Assembly (NCBI GenBank): GCA_963971425.1 | Contig: OZ020525.1 | Span: 15,878,187 to 15,942,186, forward strand | Source of the DNA: Bryoerythrophyllum caledonicum | Taxonomy: Eukaryota; Streptophyta; Bryopsida; Pottiales; Pottiaceae | DNA: 64,000 nt | Direction of reading: 5' to 3' | Shown: in pieces, positions 45,870 through 57,518 of the stretch | Layout: each line of letters opens with the position of its first letter | Numbering within the stretch: position 1 is the first letter of the stretch | Notes under the pieces: model-generated | What the model saw: the letters and a program-made list of their open reading frames with translations, nothing else | Database searches by the model: none | Told to the model about the DNA's origin: nothing | Made by a program: the position numbers and the translations under genes

Positions 45870-46520
45870 TGAAAGGGAGGTTTTATGCTCCTTTTTGTAG
45901 TGAAATTCTTCAACTGCTCTTTCTCGACCCCGAATGTGCAGATTGGACATGGACCAAGCACTTGGACATAGCCAAAAACCTTTACTTCTTGAATCTTAGA
46001 TTTTAGGTAGATTTTAGATAGATTGGATGGATTTCAATTAGATCTAGTGATGTCCATTGTGTCAAAACCACTACAATTTGGAAAAATAATTACTTCATCA
46101 AGTAGGTGCCAAAAGTGACCATTATGTACGATACTATGGGGGAATTTCAGTTTACATAGGGTAGGGTCTAGGAATTTTTTTTGCTATTTCTACTCATGCA
46201 TTTCATTGGTGCACGCAGCAGAAATGAAAACATGATAATTACTCATGCTCTTTTTTTTTTGTTCTTTTATCTCCCATGAGTTTACAGAATCTTTCATCTT
46301 TAAGCAAAGGAAGACAACACAAAATCAATCGGCTACCCAATACCACGCCCTTCTATACCCTTTCTACATTTAAGGAAGGAAATGTAACTAATCATCACAT
46401 CACTTATCAATGCATTCCAAGTCAATGCATAAGTCATGTAAAAATAGGCTACATTCCCTAGGAAGGGTATAGAAAGGAGCAGTATTGGGTTGCCGGTCGG
46501 TTTTGGGTTCTTCTACCTTA
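45870..46520. other. No gene seen
   Basis: AT-rich. A short inverted pair CCCTTCTATACCC/GGGTATAGAAAGG lies at 46349 and 46465, a possible small foldback. Confidence 0.4.
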
Positions 46521-47206
46521 GAGCATCTCCACCCGGGAAATGCCGACCCAGCCACCTTTGGCCGGGGACACCCCCTCCTTTCCCGCCCCGGAACTTAGCT
46601 GGAGGGTTTTGTCTGCACCGATGCCAAAAGCCCACGGGAGGCCGCTAATGGTTCCAAGTTCCAACCCGAGTTCTAGAATTTGCAATGAGTTCCACAGGCA
46701 AGTTGTCTGCACGAGTCCCCCAACATCGCAGAGAATGTTACACTAAATATCACTTTTAGTGTAGTGCCCAGTAAATGACTTGTAAATGCAATAAGTTTTT
46801 ACTCTTGATGCCAATTTTTACCAAGAGCACAACTCTCTATAGTATTCAAATAAAAGGATCATTATAAACATAGTTGGTAAAAATATTCACTTAAAGTAAA
46901 AACTTATAGCATTTACAAGTCATTTAGTGGGCGCTATACTAACAGTGATATTTAGTGTAGTGGTTGAAGTCTACTCATAGTTATGCAAATGGACGACCAC
47001 TCCCGTGTTGCCACATGATGGCACATGAGTGGTGGAAGTGCCCGCCAAAATATGGTGCTCACCCGCCATAATCCTGACTTTTTTGGGGCCAACACGAGCC
47101 TAGAGCTGCCACTCTGGCCGGGATGGCAAGCCCTGAGGCGGCTCCACCCACTCAACCCACCATACATGGCATTTTGCCGGGGCCCAATGCCCCAGTGGAG
47201 ATGCTC
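46521..47206. mobile_element. PIF/Harbinger-type non-autonomous element L (686 bp)
   Basis: TTA on both sides (46518-46520, 47207-47209). Ends GAGCATCTCCACC and, read inward, GAGCATCTCCACTGG. GAGCATCTCCA ends are common in plant MITEs. The interior is GC-rich except where another MITE (46741-46957) has inserted. No protein is recognised. Confidence 0.8.
46741..46957. mobile_element. Foldback MITE (217 bp) with CACTAAATATCAC ends, nested in element L
   Basis: The two arms are nearly identical inverted repeats over about 60 bp (CACTAAATATCAC, TAAATGACTTGTAAATGC, ATAAGTTTTTACT). TA lies on both sides (46739-46740, 46958-46959). A degraded relative is in SSL intron 1. Confidence 0.85.
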
Positions 47207-48114
47207 TTAGTCATTTGAAAAGACTCTGCTAACTTATGAGTATTTTACCAAGTTGGCATCTTACATTCAGTATCTCGGTGAGTAGCCTGAAATGGGGACA
47301 AATCCCCGCCTGGAGTTACTCATCAGACATATTGGACGGGACACAATAGGGCCACTCAATGATGTGACAAGAATTCATGTTCCAAAAGCCAAGTGTACAA
47401 GAACTCTTGGAAGAGCTGAAAGTGCACAACACCCTCAAAGCAAGAATCCTGGAAACATCATTGAGGCATTTGATGACCATATCTTGCAATGATCCAGAGA
47501 TACGAATGAGGAGAAAATGAGGTGCTCAAGCCAAATCAATAGAGTTACTTGCTGTCTCATCTTGTAAGTTGGAGTAGCATCTCATCAAACGCAACGTGAG
47601 AATCCAAGCTTGATTTCTCGGCTACATGGTTGACATTTGGATGTGGCAGGTGCACAGCTGCCATACCAGTTCTCCCCGTTAGTTTGAGCCATACTAATTA
47701 TTTAAAGAAAAATAAATTTGCCAAGATTAAAGATATTAGTACTCATTATGTAGGAGAAGCACACATGGTAAAAATGTTCGCCTTCCATGAAGAACTACAA
47801 CCATGATTATAAAAACAATTATTGCATCTCGGATTAATGGGAACAAGTGGTGTATTATTGCATTCTACTGACAAGGTTAACCCGGAAAGAGCAAAAGTCC
47901 GGAGGTGGGTTTTGGTGAATGTTGGGCATGTTTCCATGATTGTCATTTGCATTTCCATTACTCTAAATTTTATACAAAGATACAAGAACATAAAAGCTAC
48001 ATGGGAATATAATTTTTATTCTAAATGGACCTTCAGAAGAAGAAAAATAAAAGTCATGTCATCTTTCAAAAATAATTGCGGAGGTCAAACACTAAGTGAA
48101 GTCAAAGTGAACTA
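47207..48114. other. No gene seen
   Basis: A 66-codon open frame at 47292-47492 has no recognisable domain; coding is doubtful. Confidence 0.4.
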
Positions 48115-48960
48115 AGGTAGAGGCACCCAATTCCGATCACTTAATAAGCTTGTTTGGGACTCAAATTTAATCTCAAAGATTTGGAATTGATACAGAATTT
48201 AAAAGCCCAAAAACCATCGGAGCCCATAATTAAACTCTAGAGTACGGTAGGTGAACCTTTGGTACGGCACCTTAATGCTGAATAATTAATTAAAGTGAAA
48301 AAATGACATTCGGCATTCAAAATAATAATAATGTAATTTTTGGCAAGAAGTCATAGACTACTGTATTTTACCTACTTTGATGTCATGGATGGGGATTGAA
48401 CTCAAGACCTTCGGATTCCAAACCCAAGAGTCCATGCATGAGAGGCCATGAATGAAGACCTTTCCGAGCCTTAATCCCCATTTATGTCTCTTACTGCGAC
48501 AAAATCTATAAATATACATTTCCAATAAATTTGGCATTTTCAAACAAAATAATTCCACTTAATTTGGCATGGACTTTTCTAATAATTTTTAGCCGAACTA
48601 AAGGTTCACCTACAGTAGATGAGATTTGGTGCCCTCCTTCACCCAATGCCAACAAGTGAGAGTGAGTAAAAGAGAGAAGACATGCCATGGATAACCAACT
48701 CATGGAGTGTACCCATTACCGATCGGCCTTGTTCGACTTTCGAGGCAATGCCACCAATGAGAGCTCAATTGAGGTGGAGCAACCCAAAATTGCACGCATC
48801 ATGACCCAATGCCGATAATGCCTGGTGTTTTCAGATTTTGAGTTATCGGTTTTGGGTCACTTCATGCACCATTTCCAACATTTGCCATTTTCATGCACCA
48901 TGCCATGCATACTCTACTAATTGTAATTGGGTGGCCGATCGGAATTGGGTGCCTCTACCT
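48115..48960. mobile_element. TIR element O (846 bp) with perfect 24-bp ends
   Basis: AGGTAGAGGCACCCAATTCC (then GATC) at the left is repeated exactly, inverted, at the right. The apparent target duplication is TA (48113-48114, 48961-48962), as for Tc1/mariner-type elements. The interior has no transposase. Confidence 0.8.
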
Positions 48961-50426
48961 TAATCCTTGAAATGCAGAGAAGAAGATTTTTCTTCTTCTT
49001 CACTCTAAAATTTGTAATCATTTAATCCATTTGTTCAAAGATTATCAAAATTTGTGAGCATATGATTTTCTTAGTGTAGATTGAGATCTTATGGCTGAAA
49101 TTAGAACTTTAGTTTTCATTTCCACTCTTTACACTAAAATGAGCAGTTCTGTGGTGGTTTTGGTGAAACATAGTCGCGGTGCTGTACGGGTTAAGGTGAA
49201 GTTTGGCCCTGCAAGACATAATTACCAGATTAACCCCCTTGTATATTTTATGATTGATGATGGCCATGGGTTATGATAGAGTATCTTATGTTTCCTTCAA
49301 ATCATGGACTCTGTCAGTAATCAGACTATGTGTAATAGCAGCAGTGCTGCATTCCTGGACCATATTGTTTGTCACAGAGCCTGATTTGCCAGAATCTGGT
49401 TTACCAGAATCATGACAACTAAGTTACTTAGTGTAGTTCATCAGATGCACATTGGGTTTCATGTCCCAACTCCCCAAGCATTGCCACTGCAAGGAGGGTG
49501 GTCCCCATGGAGGTGGCTGGGCTGACAGAGAATGAGTGTACTGTGGACAAGAGTGGGGGGATGGGCGTTCAAGGAGTTGGGATTTGTACACTTTTGACAC
49601 TAATTAGCCTGTACTGTCGTGCAGGATCTGATTTTATACAGCTCATGTATCAATAATCTGGCACTAGGGATTATAGCATCATGCGCAAACCAGTTATGTC
49701 TCTCTTTATTGATACACTTAGGATTTTGATCCACCCGCTTTTGCTTATTTTAATGTCACCAAGTGGGTCTACTTGTCACTGCAAGGACCAATGCAAGCCT
49801 GACCGGAGGAGCCCCCTCCCACTGTTACCTCATGTGGAGCCAGTCCAGAGCCTCAAAGGAGCCCCTCTTTCCTCATGTGGAGCCGGCCCAATTGTTGCTG
49901 TCAATCGTATCTCAGATCCGCAATGTCCATACGTGCAATCCACTAAGCCCATAGCCCCACTTTTAGGGGTACTACATGCTTCTACAGTCCAAATGATTCA
50001 GACACAAGACCACGACCGGCTGATGTGTTGCCATATTGTACTGCTCGCGAGTCAGATGCCCAACATACCCTATCCATGGATGGGCCCCAAAAGGGCACTC
50101 CTGGAAGTACATTGAAAAAACTCCTAACTCGAATATCATTAATATCAGTACAAATATCACAAAAAGATGAAGACAAACCAGCATATGAAGGAGGTCCATA
50201 TTACCACATGGGAGCAAGAAAATGACTCAGACACAACTGTTGCTTTGATGTCTGGAATCAGGGACCACATAGCACAGCAAATCCAAGACACATGCAAAGA
50301 GTGGTTGCGAAAACAATGGGCCTCTCACCGACCTAGCAGTGGCACCAGTCCAGCTAACCCCCATTTGCTTATTCAGATGAAACACCCCCCAGTGGACAAA
50401 GTATTACAGCATCACTCCTCCCCAGG
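48961..50426. other. No confident gene
   Basis: Overlapping open frames at 49681-50115 and 50167-50439 lack domains. 49440-49900 is less AT-rich than its surroundings, with repeated CTCATGTGGAGCC motifs (49828 and 49873), so it may belong to a tandem-repeat or untranslated transcript. Confidence 0.35.
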
Positions 50427-51246
50427 AAACGCTGAATGATGCCCCATTCCACCAGACTCAAGAGTCATAAAACCATCTCTATTCCATTCCCATAAGATGG
50501 GAAAACTCTACCCGATCCAGGAGGAATCGCATCATACCATCGCATAATACTCTCATTTCAATCAGAAGCTCTTGGGGAATGATTCCTTGGTATGGAAAAG
50601 ACGGCACTGCCAGAAGAAAAAAAACATTATAAAACGCTGAATGACACCCTATTCCAGTAGACTCGAGGGTCATAAACCCACTCACTCTCAAAACAAAATA
50701 TAGAAACTACCTGATCCAGGAGGAGTCACATCATACCATCGTATAATACTCTCATTTCAATCAGAAGCTCTTGGGGAATGGTTCCCTGGTATGGAAAAGA
50801 CAGCAATGCCAGAGAAAAGAACATAATAAAACACGGAGTGATGCCCCATTCCAATAGACTCGAGGGTCATAAACCCACTCCCACGTCAAAACAAAATATA
50901 GAAACTGCCAGATCCAGGAGGAGCCACATCATACCATAGTATAATACTCTCATGTCAATCAGAAGCTCTTGGATTATGGTTCTCTGCTATGAAGAGCAGC
51001 AATGCCAGAAAGAAAAAAACATAATAAAACGCTGAGTGATGCCTCATTCCAATAGACTCGAGGGTCATAAACCCACTCCCACTCTCAAAACAAAATACCA
51101 GATCAGGGAGGAGTCACATCATCATACCATAGTACACTACTCTCATCTCAATCAGAAGCTCTTGGATTATAATTCCCCGGCCCTAGCAAACGTTACATCC
51201 ATCCAAGATATGGAAAAGATCAGACAGCAATGCCAGAAAACAACAT
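50427..51246. repeat. Four tandem repeats of about 200 bp downstream of the F-box gene
   Basis: Units begin AAACGCTGA (or AAACACGGA) at 50427, 50632, 50828 and 51027. Each carries GACTCGAGGGTCATAAACC-like, CATCATACCAT and TCAATCAGAAGCTCTTGG. A short CAGAnAGCAATGCCA motif continues to about 51365. Confidence 0.9.
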
Positions 51247-51460
51247 GATAAACCATGAAAAGGATCAGAGAGCAATGCCAGGAAAAGATGATCTCATGGT
51301 ATAGGTCTACCTATAAAAACCTAAAATACTCCAAGCCATGAAGAAGACCAGATAGCAATGCCATGGAAACACACACAACCATGAGGAGGATGTACAAAGA
51401 ATTGGAGGTAGCGTTCCGGCATTTTACTTACAAGAGGAGAAGGGGGGGAAAAAAGGGGGC

Positions 51461-52762
51461 TCACTGGAGGGGTTGCAAACTAGGGCCGTAGCAGAAGGTG
51501 GCCACATCGACTTTGGTGTCGAGGGGGAGGGGGCAGCGCGGGAGCTCGTGCCAGGAGCGGCGCGCCATGTCGTAGACGGCGACGGAGAGCGTCTTCTTGG
51601 AGGCCAGGCAGATGCGGTCGCCGAAGGCGACGGGCTTCCAGCCCCCGCGGCACTTGAAGACGTCGAGCATGACGTTCTGCGGCATTTCGGTGACCTCGAG
51701 GAAGCGCTTGGACGCGGGGTCGAATTCCACGATGCGGATGCTGGTGAGGCGGCCGTTGGCGTTCTTGTGCGCGGCCACGACGACGACGCGGCCTCCGCAG
51801 GACAGCACGTAGGGGTCGTCGCGCATGCCGCGCGGGAGTTCGTGCACGTCGGTCCACACGCCGGACTGCACGTCGTAGGCGATGAGGCCCTCCATGTTCC
51901 GGCCGCCGATCTCGAGCGCCACGCAGTAGAGCAAGCCGTTGCAGAACGCGGAGCTGCGGCGGCCCCAGAGCAGGAACTGCGGCGGCAGGCAGCTGGTGGC
52001 GTGCCACGAATTCTGCCGCGACTCGAACACGTGCGTGCTCTCCATGTAATGCGTGAGCGTGACGATCATCTGAAAGCCCTGGTTGTTGCGCAGCACCACC
52101 ATGTGCGTGATCCCGGGCTCGTACTCCTGCGACAGCGGCGGCAACGCCTTCACGCTCCGCGTCACGGGATTGCACACCAACGTCGACGCAGACGACGGCG
52201 ACTCGCTCGCGCACAGCAGCCCCCCGTCGCCGGCCAGAACATGCCGCGCCTCCGGCGGCAAGAAAGTCAGCGGCGGCAGGTACAGCCACTTGCGCTCCAC
52301 GTGATCGTACGCGCACCACCGCCGATCCTCCTCCTGGGACAAGAACACGGGGAAGTAAGGCGCGGACGCCGGCGCCTCCGCGCGCAGCTTCACCAGGTTG
52401 TTCGACAGCCCCACGCTCTCCCAGCACTTGCACACGCAGCGCGCCTGGAACAAACTGTGCAACGGCAAAAACGCAAACACCTTCTCCACCAAATCCTTCG
52501 GCAGCGACGTCCACACCGGCATCGCCGCCTCCTGCTCCACCTCCTTCACCACCACCTGCTTCGCCGCCGCCGCCGCCTCCCCAAATGTCACCAAACCCCC
52601 GCGCGACGGCCCCTCATACCTCCGGTACTGCGGCACGCCGCTACTCCCCCGCCCCACCCCACCCCCACTACTACCACTCCTCCTCTCATACCGCATCACA
52701 CTCTTCCCCACCCTCTCCTCCCGCCTCGCCACACCAAACCCCATCATCGCTCCCACACACAA
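51461..52762 (-). CDS. F-box protein with kelch-like C-terminal domain
   Basis: A single-exon 433-aa protein. An Arg/Gly/Ser-rich N-terminus (1-75) is followed by an F-box at about residues 83-125 (LPKDLVEKVFAFLPLHSLFQ, then CVCKCWESV). It is expected to bind a SKP1-type adaptor and make the protein the substrate receptor of an SCF ubiquitin ligase. The remaining 300 residues form a galactose-oxidase/kelch-like propeller with repeated Trp/Tyr-Gly-rich strands (AFCNGLLYCVALEI, CGGRVVVVAAH, FGDRICLAS, VYDMARRSWHEL). In layout it resembles the LCR/At5g15710 group of plant F-box proteins. The first ATG is used; an internal Met at residue 80 directly before the F-box is possible. It is strongly GC-rich, so long antisense frames are spurious. 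Confidence 0.9.
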   Translation of the reverse strand: MCVGAMMGFGVARREERVGKSVMRYERRSGSSGGGVGRGSSGVPQYRRYEGPSRGGLVTFGEAAAAAKQVVVKEVEQEAAMPVWTSLPKDLVEKVFAFLPLHSLFQARCVCKCWESVGLSNNLVKLRAEAPASAPYFPVFLSQEEDRRWCAYDHVERKWLYLPPLTFLPPEARHVLAGDGGLLCASESPSSASTLVCNPVTRSVKALPPLSQEYEPGITHMVVLRNNQGFQMIVTLTHYMESTHVFESRQNSWHATSCLPPQFLLWGRRSSAFCNGLLYCVALEIGGRNMEGLIAYDVQSGVWTDVHELPRGMRDDPYVLSCGGRVVVVAAHKNANGRLTSIRIVEFDPASKRFLEVTEMPQNVMLDVFKCRGGWKPVAFGDRICLASKKTLSVAVYDMARRSWHELPRCPLPLDTKVDVATFCYGPSLQPLQ

Positions 52763-53100
52763 AACCTCAACCGTTCCAATGACAACCCAAACCGTTACGA
52801 TCCGCCATCAAAATGGCCCCAATTCCCACCCACCGCTAAATCTCAGGCGGTTTCAGCACGCGCAGAAACCTCATGAGCGCTTCCACCAGCTCCATCGCCA
52901 TCGCCGACCCGACCTCGCTGCCCTTCTCTCACTCCCTCGAGGTCGCTGATCGCAAGGTTTATTGCTCCGGGCTGCGCACTCAGCTGGTCTGGTCTGAGGA
53001 GACTGGGACGACGACGGAGCGCTCCGTTCGTCCAGAGTCGGCCGACGGAGGGGCGACCGGGGGAGCAGGTACTCCTCCTCACTAGTTTAGCGGCAGGGCA
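52763..53100 (-). promoter_or_regulatory. Likely 5' UTR/promoter region of the F-box gene
   Basis: GC-rich sequence directly upstream of the F-box start with no recognisable coding content. No clear TATA box was seen. Confidence 0.4.
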
Positions 53101-53389
53101 GCCCATGCTTTGGTTGGGTGTGACAGATCGGACAACGGACGGAATGTGGGGCGGCCTAAGTGCACTTTCCTTTCTGGGCCCTATCGCCGCTTTTTTCCAC
53201 TACAGCAAAAGTGTTGATCTCCAGGGAGTGGTTTGTCAGAGCCACGTTGGCTGCTGACTCCACCGCAGTTGCTGTTGGTGGTTGCCGTGAAACCACTTCC
53301 TGCCTGACATTAGGGTTTTCCTGCCTCAAAGAGGAAAGACATGGAAAAGGGCCGCTGAGATTTCTATCCCGAAAGAATGAGAGTACTGT

Positions 53390-53597
53390 ATCATGGTGGC
53401 CCAGGCTAGATCACATCTTGTTTCAGCTGGGCCCCGCAAATTCATAAATGATCTTCTATGAATCTTTGGTAGCCAACTTCAATTCGGGGATGGGTTCCCA
53501 CCTAAGGGAGTTCAAATGCAAGTGCGGGAAGGGAGACCAGGCGTGGAAGAGGCAGGGCCCCGCTGAAACAAGACGTGATCTAGCGCGGGCCTATGAT
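53390..53597. mobile_element. Foldback element P (208 bp)
   Basis: CTAGATCACATCTTGTTTCA (then GCTGGGCCC) at the left pairs with GGGCCCCGCTGAAACAAGAC... at the right, 27 of 29 positions. The outer ATCATGG/CCTATGAT bases also match. No clear target duplication. Lies 630 bp upstream of the F-box start. Confidence 0.75.
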
Positions 53598-54351
53598 TGT
53601 CACCTTGGAATAGCAAAGAGCTAGGGCTCATTTTGAAGCCATTTTGGGTCGTTACGGGGTGGTGTGTAAGAGACAACCTGGTTTGGGTTAGAGAGTTGCG
53701 GTGGGGTCTTGGTGTCTTCCTTGTGGCCGGCTCTGGCGCGTTTGTTTTGTTTTTGTTTGGGTTCTTTCTTCTGCAATCATGTTTCGGTTTCCTTGTGCAA
53801 AAAACTTCATAACTAATTCAATTTTCATCGGAAAAATATAAAATCACTTGGGTTGAAATTGCAATTCTATTGGCTATCACTAGAAAATGGATTCATTTTG
53901 ATTTACTCTCTCCTAATATGCACATTGCTTAACTTGTCATTTATGGGGGGGGTTACCGTGGTAGCTGGAACCACGTGGACATGGTGATGTGGCTTGGGCA
54001 AGGTGTGGGGCAGTTATTGATCAAGTCTTTGAAATCTTAGGATTCTATGGAGGAGCTTTGGCTTACATTGCATAGGGCCGAAAGAGCATTGATTGCCATG
54101 CATTTCATCAACGTACAAAAAAAGAGCATGACATTCCTCGTACTTTTTCTTTTTTTTCAAAGTGTGTTGCCATGTTTAGTAGGTGGCCACCAATAGGTAT
54201 CCTCTACAAGCAACAACCAAAAGCAAGGGTCCCTGACTCATAGAAAACCTCCATTTGGAGCTAAATAGGTAGTAATTGGATTGAAATGGGTTGGATATAC
54301 CTCAATTTGTAGGCATTGGTTATGGCATTTGATTGGTTATTGGGGGGTACC
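53598..54351. other. No gene seen
   Basis: Moderately AT-rich sequence. A 71-codon open frame at 53597-53812 is hydrophobic at its end but has no domain. Confidence 0.4.
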
Positions 54352-54355
54352 TTAA

Positions 54356-55298
54356 CTCCTAAAGGCCCAAGGGATTTTCACACCAAAAACACTTCAAAAT
54401 TGTTCATTCTAGTGCAATGAATGAGGAGGAATACCAAAACTTTCATTTCTACATCTAATTGTAATATCTCAATTAAGATTATTGAAAAAATTCCCCACAA
54501 AACTTCATAAACTTTGACCACACATATCAAAAGATTATAGTGTTTGAAGTCAAGCAAGTGGTTTGTTTTCTTCCTTACATTGAGTGGATCAACAAACTTT
54601 GACTTCACTTGGTGTGAGATTTTTGTGCTACACAAGGTCTAAATCTATTACCACTGTGTTAAACATGATGTTATTATGTGATACACCAATTTTTAGAGGT
54701 AGAAAAGGGGTGCAGCATAATTAAAACAATTTTGCAAGGAGTGGAGGTTCAAAATTTGCCAATTCACGTTTTATTTTTTTGTGAACTAAATATGTTTTAG
54801 AATAAAAATCCAAGTATTTGATAAGAAGTTTTACACCACATCTTGTAGCAAAAAAAATAAAATGTAAAAATATTGAAGATCTCTAAGTTTTATGTGGAAA
54901 AGAAGAAGTTTTTTGGTACCTTGCCCGACAATGTGTGACATTGTGTGAAAATGTTTGACTTGGGGTTAATGTACTATTTTTCACTAAATATAAGAACCCT
55001 TTTTTGACAGTAAAAAAGGAAAAACACTATTTGCTACTATTGAAAATCTTGCATTTGATAGAGTGTTCTGGCAAAAGTTCATCGAGTTGCTCGACTTGTC
55101 CGCTCTCCCCATTTAAAATTCCAAAACCCTATGACTTTTTAATCAAATGTCAGATATAGGAAAAATTGTACCCACACACAGCTCTTAGTAATGTCCATCT
55201 ACACCAGATATTTAAAAGAAGAATGTTATAAATTGATACCATAAGAACTTGCCCAGACCCTGAAGAGTCCTCTGAGGGGAGTCTTGGGCCTTTAGGGA
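54356..55298 (+). mobile_element. TTAA-flanked TIR element C (943 bp), most complete family member
   Basis: TTAA at 54352-54355 and 55299-55302. Ends CTCCTAAAGGCCCAAG and, read inward, TCCCTAAAGGCCCAAG (15 of 16). No open frame encodes a transposase. Internal landmarks shared with A1, A2, B, D, E and Q include ACACCAAAAACACTTCAAAA, TTTGACTTCACTTGGTGT, GCAAGGAGTGGAGGTTC and GATAGAGTGTTCTGGC. Confidence 0.9.
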
Positions 55299-55302
55299 TT
55301 AA

Positions 55303-56278
55303 TATAAGATTACAAAGTAGGGGGTAACATGCAAGGTGACCCCTTTTATTTTCAAGGTGACTCTATTCATTGTGATGTGTACAAACCCCCTTCATTTTCA
55401 GGGCATAAATGAAGCTCTCGGTTACATGGCATAGTCTTTTAGGTTACCAAACATTAGAACCTCTTTACATTGTGGCTGTGAAGTTGTGTCGACCTTGGAT
55501 AAATCCAGTTGAAATAGGGCAAGAGGACAAATATGTAAAAGTGGACTAAATATGATTTTTGGTTGGTCATGGAGTGAAGGTTCTAAAGGCAAACTCTATT
55601 GGCCATAGCCAATATTATTTGCAAGATCCAATCATTTTACACTATTTCAAATTTTTTATACTAAGATTTAGATATCATATACTCTAAGATTGTCAAAACT
55701 AAATCCTTATCTTTAATATAACAACTTCAAGTTCAACACAAGTCAAAACATTTTCATACATTGTCAAGCAAGGTACAAAAAATACAACTTCTTTTCCACA
55801 CAAAATTTAGAGTTTTAAAGATTTTTATTTAAATTCTTCTTGCTAGAAGATGTGGTATAGATCTTCTCAACTACCATTTGGATTTTCATTCTACAAAAAA
55901 AAAAGGTATATCGGCAATTTTACACCTTTGCTCTGTGCACAAATTTTTGTAACATACTTCATCTCAATTCCGCCTCTGAAAATTGGTGTACAAGAAACTA
56001 ACATTATATACAATCTGATGGTACAAAATATATATCAAAACCTTGACACTACAAAGTCTATTGATCCTCTTCATGTAGGAAAGTAAAGAACGTTTTTCTT
56101 TACTTCAAACACTGTAATCTTCCATTATCTTCCATACTCAACAAGGATAATTCACCAAACTCTACATAATGAATAGATATTCAAAATTGAAACAATTACC
56201 TATATTCCAAATAAAAGACACATACAGTGTTAAACCTTTAGGTAAGTTTATGGAAAGCCTTGTGGTTGAATGAGACTA
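55303..56278 (-). mobile_element. Inverted, diverged element Q of the C family (core 55560-56170) in otherwise empty sequence
   Basis: On the minus strand it reads ACACCAATTTTCAGAGGCGG, GTTTGAAGTAAAGAAAAACG, GATCAATAGACTTTGTAGTG and AATGTATGAAAATGTTTTGAC in an order matching element C. Ends are not clear; a TTAAACCTTTAGG at 56230 may be one. Confidence 0.55.
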
Positions 56279-56474
56279 CACTAAACACTGATTTTAGTGT
56301 GGATTTATAATTGATGTGGATTGCCCACACTAATTTGCATCAAGCACATGCATGTCAAAATTTGATTGACAATTTGTTTCCACACAAGTGTGTGCAAGTT
56401 GCCGATAGGATGTAAATTTTCAATTAGTATAGAAACTTGAACTACTTTGGTCCACACTATATCAGTATTTGGTG
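56279..56474. mobile_element. CACTAAACACTGA MITE, copy 1 (196 bp)
   Basis: TA-CACTAAACACTGA...TCAGTATTTGGTG-TA, with TA on both sides. The interior matches 61573-61771 (CACACTAATTT, AGCACATGCATG, TGTAAATTTTCAATTAGT). Confidence 0.8.
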
Positions 56475-56721
56475 TACTATATACAATCTCGGTGACTTGA
56501 TGGCATGTCCTAAGGGCCGCTTTACAATACGGTGGAGAAGTTCATTAGTCAAGAATTCAAGGGAAATGGAGCAATATGATTGAAGAAAGTTTTGTTCTTC
56601 ACTAAATTGGGTTTACACTACGGCCAAGACTTGACTAGTAAAGAACTTCAAGCGTGGATGAAAAAATGACATGGCCGCCAATATGGTAGCACTTTTTAGA
56701 AGAGTTCTTCTCCAGTGGTTT

Positions 56722-56759
56722 AGTTTCTTGTCCGGCCTGAACTCCCCGGACAAGAAACT
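56722..56759. repeat. Perfect 14-bp hairpin inside transposon N
   Basis: AGTTTCTTGTCCGG and CCGGACAAGAAACT surround a 10-base loop; GTGG/CCAC extends the stem after a small bulge. Confidence 0.8.
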
Positions 56760-56820
56760 GGCCACCGAAGAAGAACAACTTTCATTAAAATATTACTTTT
56801 TCAACCATGATAGTTGTTTC

Positions 56821-57415
56821 AAGGTAACTTTTGAAGGCTGCAACTTCTGCAACTTATATCTTCCTCATGCAAGGTCCATTTTCAACGATTTTTGTTGGGA
56901 TAGTTGCGCATTTTTGTCTAGTTTTTGTAATTCAACTTTCAAATCAATTTTATACGTTTGAGAGACGGACTTGCATTTTAGTACAAGGAGGTTCAGCCAT
57001 AGATGGTTTAGGTTAACTTTTGAAGGTTGCAACTTTGGCGTCTTGTATCTTCCTCATGCAAGGTCCATTTTCAATGATTTTTGTAGAAGTAGATGCATTA
57101 TTTTGTCTAGTTTTTGTGGTCTAAATTTCAAACCAATTCAATAGGTTTTGAGTGCCAAACTTGCATTTCAGTACAAAGAGGTTCAGCCTTAGATAGATTT
57201 CTTGCAACTTTTCTTACCATTGAGGTTCTTGCATGGTACTTGTTGTGCTTGAGAGGTTGAATGTTTCTATAGTCTAAATGTGTTTTGCATTGGATTTCAC
57301 TTCATTTTGCAGGTGATTTCACTTCATTTTTTGCCATAGGATTCTACTTCATTTTTTTGCAAATGATTCTACTTCATTTTTTTGCAAATGATTCTACTTC
57401 ATTTTTTTGCATAGA
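56821..57415. repeat. Tandem duplication and short repeats inside transposon N
   Basis: A 190-bp unit (from 56821) is repeated at about 57011 (AACTTTTGAAGG, CTTCCTCATGCAAGGTCCAT, GAGGTTCAGCC). After it, TTCTACTTCATTTTTTTGCA-like 29-bp units repeat from about 57300 to 57415. Confidence 0.75.
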
Positions 57416-57518
57416 TAGATGTATTGCCATTGAGTTTCAAATTGTTTTTGAATTGTAAATAACATGATTGTGGAGCTTGTGTTTCACAAAGAAGTTCAAT
57501 ACTTGTTACTTTTTCTCC

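Noticed and set aside
49681..50439. Overlapping open frames of 60-144 codons
   Set aside because: No domains, no splice-consistent model and repetitive surroundings.
51473..52876. 467-codon plus-strand frame and a 344-codon frame opposite the F-box gene
   Set aside because: Low-complexity Arg/His/Ala/Pro composition typical of the antisense of a GC-rich gene; the F-box protein on the minus strand has clear domains.
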